Source of the DNA: an uncultured Prevotella sp.
GTDB taxonomy: Bacteria; Bacteroidota; Bacteroidia; Bacteroidales; Bacteroidaceae
NCBI GenBank assembly: GCA_900770845.1
Contig: CAAGLS010000115.1
Coordinates: 1 to 13,447 of the forward strand
Length of the DNA stretch: 13,447 nt
Reading direction: 5' to 3'
Shown here piece by piece: positions 13,418 through 13,447 of this stretch; positions within the stretch are counted from its first letter, which is position 1; each line of letters begins with the position of its first letter. Both the position numbers and the translations under genes were made by a program. The notes under the pieces are model-generated. The model was not told the DNA's origin and searched no databases. It saw only the letters and a program-made list of their open reading frames with translations.

Positions 13418-13447
13418 CCGGCCACAGGGTAGCTACCCTGTGGCCGG
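13418..13447. repeat. Perfect 30-bp palindrome at the window edge
   Basis: CCGGCCACAGGGTAG followed directly by its own reverse complement, with no spacer. It may continue beyond the last base, since G13417 could pair with the first base outside the window. No T run is visible, so a terminator role cannot be judged. Confidence 0.85.

Larger units (their letters stand above)
12976..13447. other. Gene-free right end with inverted repeats
   Basis: About 470 bases without a gene I can support. Open frames exist on both strands (for example 13019-13432 plus and 13425-13219 minus). Their translations are low-quality, rich in Arg, Cys, His and Gly, and the plus frame reads straight through the dyad repeats and the terminal palindrome. 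No family motif is recognisable. The region contains the inverted sequences ACCTAAGTTTTTT (12974-12986) and its near copy read in reverse (13292-13304), the dyad cluster at 13162-13233, and the palindrome at 13418-13447. It could be a decayed repeat region or hold a small RNA. Confidence 0.55.

Overview
The window looks like a chromosomal segment of a GC-rich Bacteroidales bacterium, most likely of the Prevotella group. The genus-level guess is inference. The evidence is the set of protein families, the lack of strong Shine-Dalgarno sequences, and several upstream boxes of the Bacteroidetes type (-7 TAnnTTTG, twice with a -33 TTTG at 19-20 nt spacing). No tRNA, rRNA, CRISPR array, integrase or transposase gene was seen.

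Layout. Positions 25-925 (+): an HD-domain phosphohydrolase and a 63-residue small protein, ended by a bidirectional hairpin terminator that also serves the opposite-strand unit. Positions 1024-3594 (-): NAD kinase (nadK) followed after 9 nt by a one-piece ABC exporter. Positions 3595-3828: a divergent control region with two promoter-like boxes pointing toward each other and a GC-rich palindrome between them. Positions 3829-7200 (+): a tight unit of a DJ-1/PfpI protein, ispD (MEP isoprenoid pathway) and recG (fork-remodelling helicase). Positions 7470-8426 (+): a secreted M23 peptidase with a LysM domain, with its own promoter box and a strong terminator. Positions 8618-10246 (+): a YqiA-like alpha/beta hydrolase fused to a degenerate HAD-like tail, then a maltose-O-acetyltransferase-type hexapeptide enzyme. 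Positions 10436-10849 (+): a rhodanese lipoprotein. Positions 10866-12862 (-): a YdfG-type short-chain dehydrogenase and an SBF-type (bile acid:sodium symporter family) membrane transporter. From about 12976 to the end no convincing gene is visible, but there are inverted repeats and a perfect 30-bp palindrome at the very edge.

The gene content is mostly housekeeping. The most unusual item is a 192-bp folded element at 10228-10419: 20-bp terminal inverted repeats, an interrupted inner stem, an apical hairpin and a side hairpin. It supplies the last codons and the stop of the acetyltransferase gene and ends a few bases before the rhodanese start. It resembles a non-autonomous mobile element or a structured RNA with no recognised family. 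Second in interest is the hydrolase/HAD fusion, whose HAD part lacks the catalytic aspartates. Third is a set of short dyad repeats in the gene-free right end.
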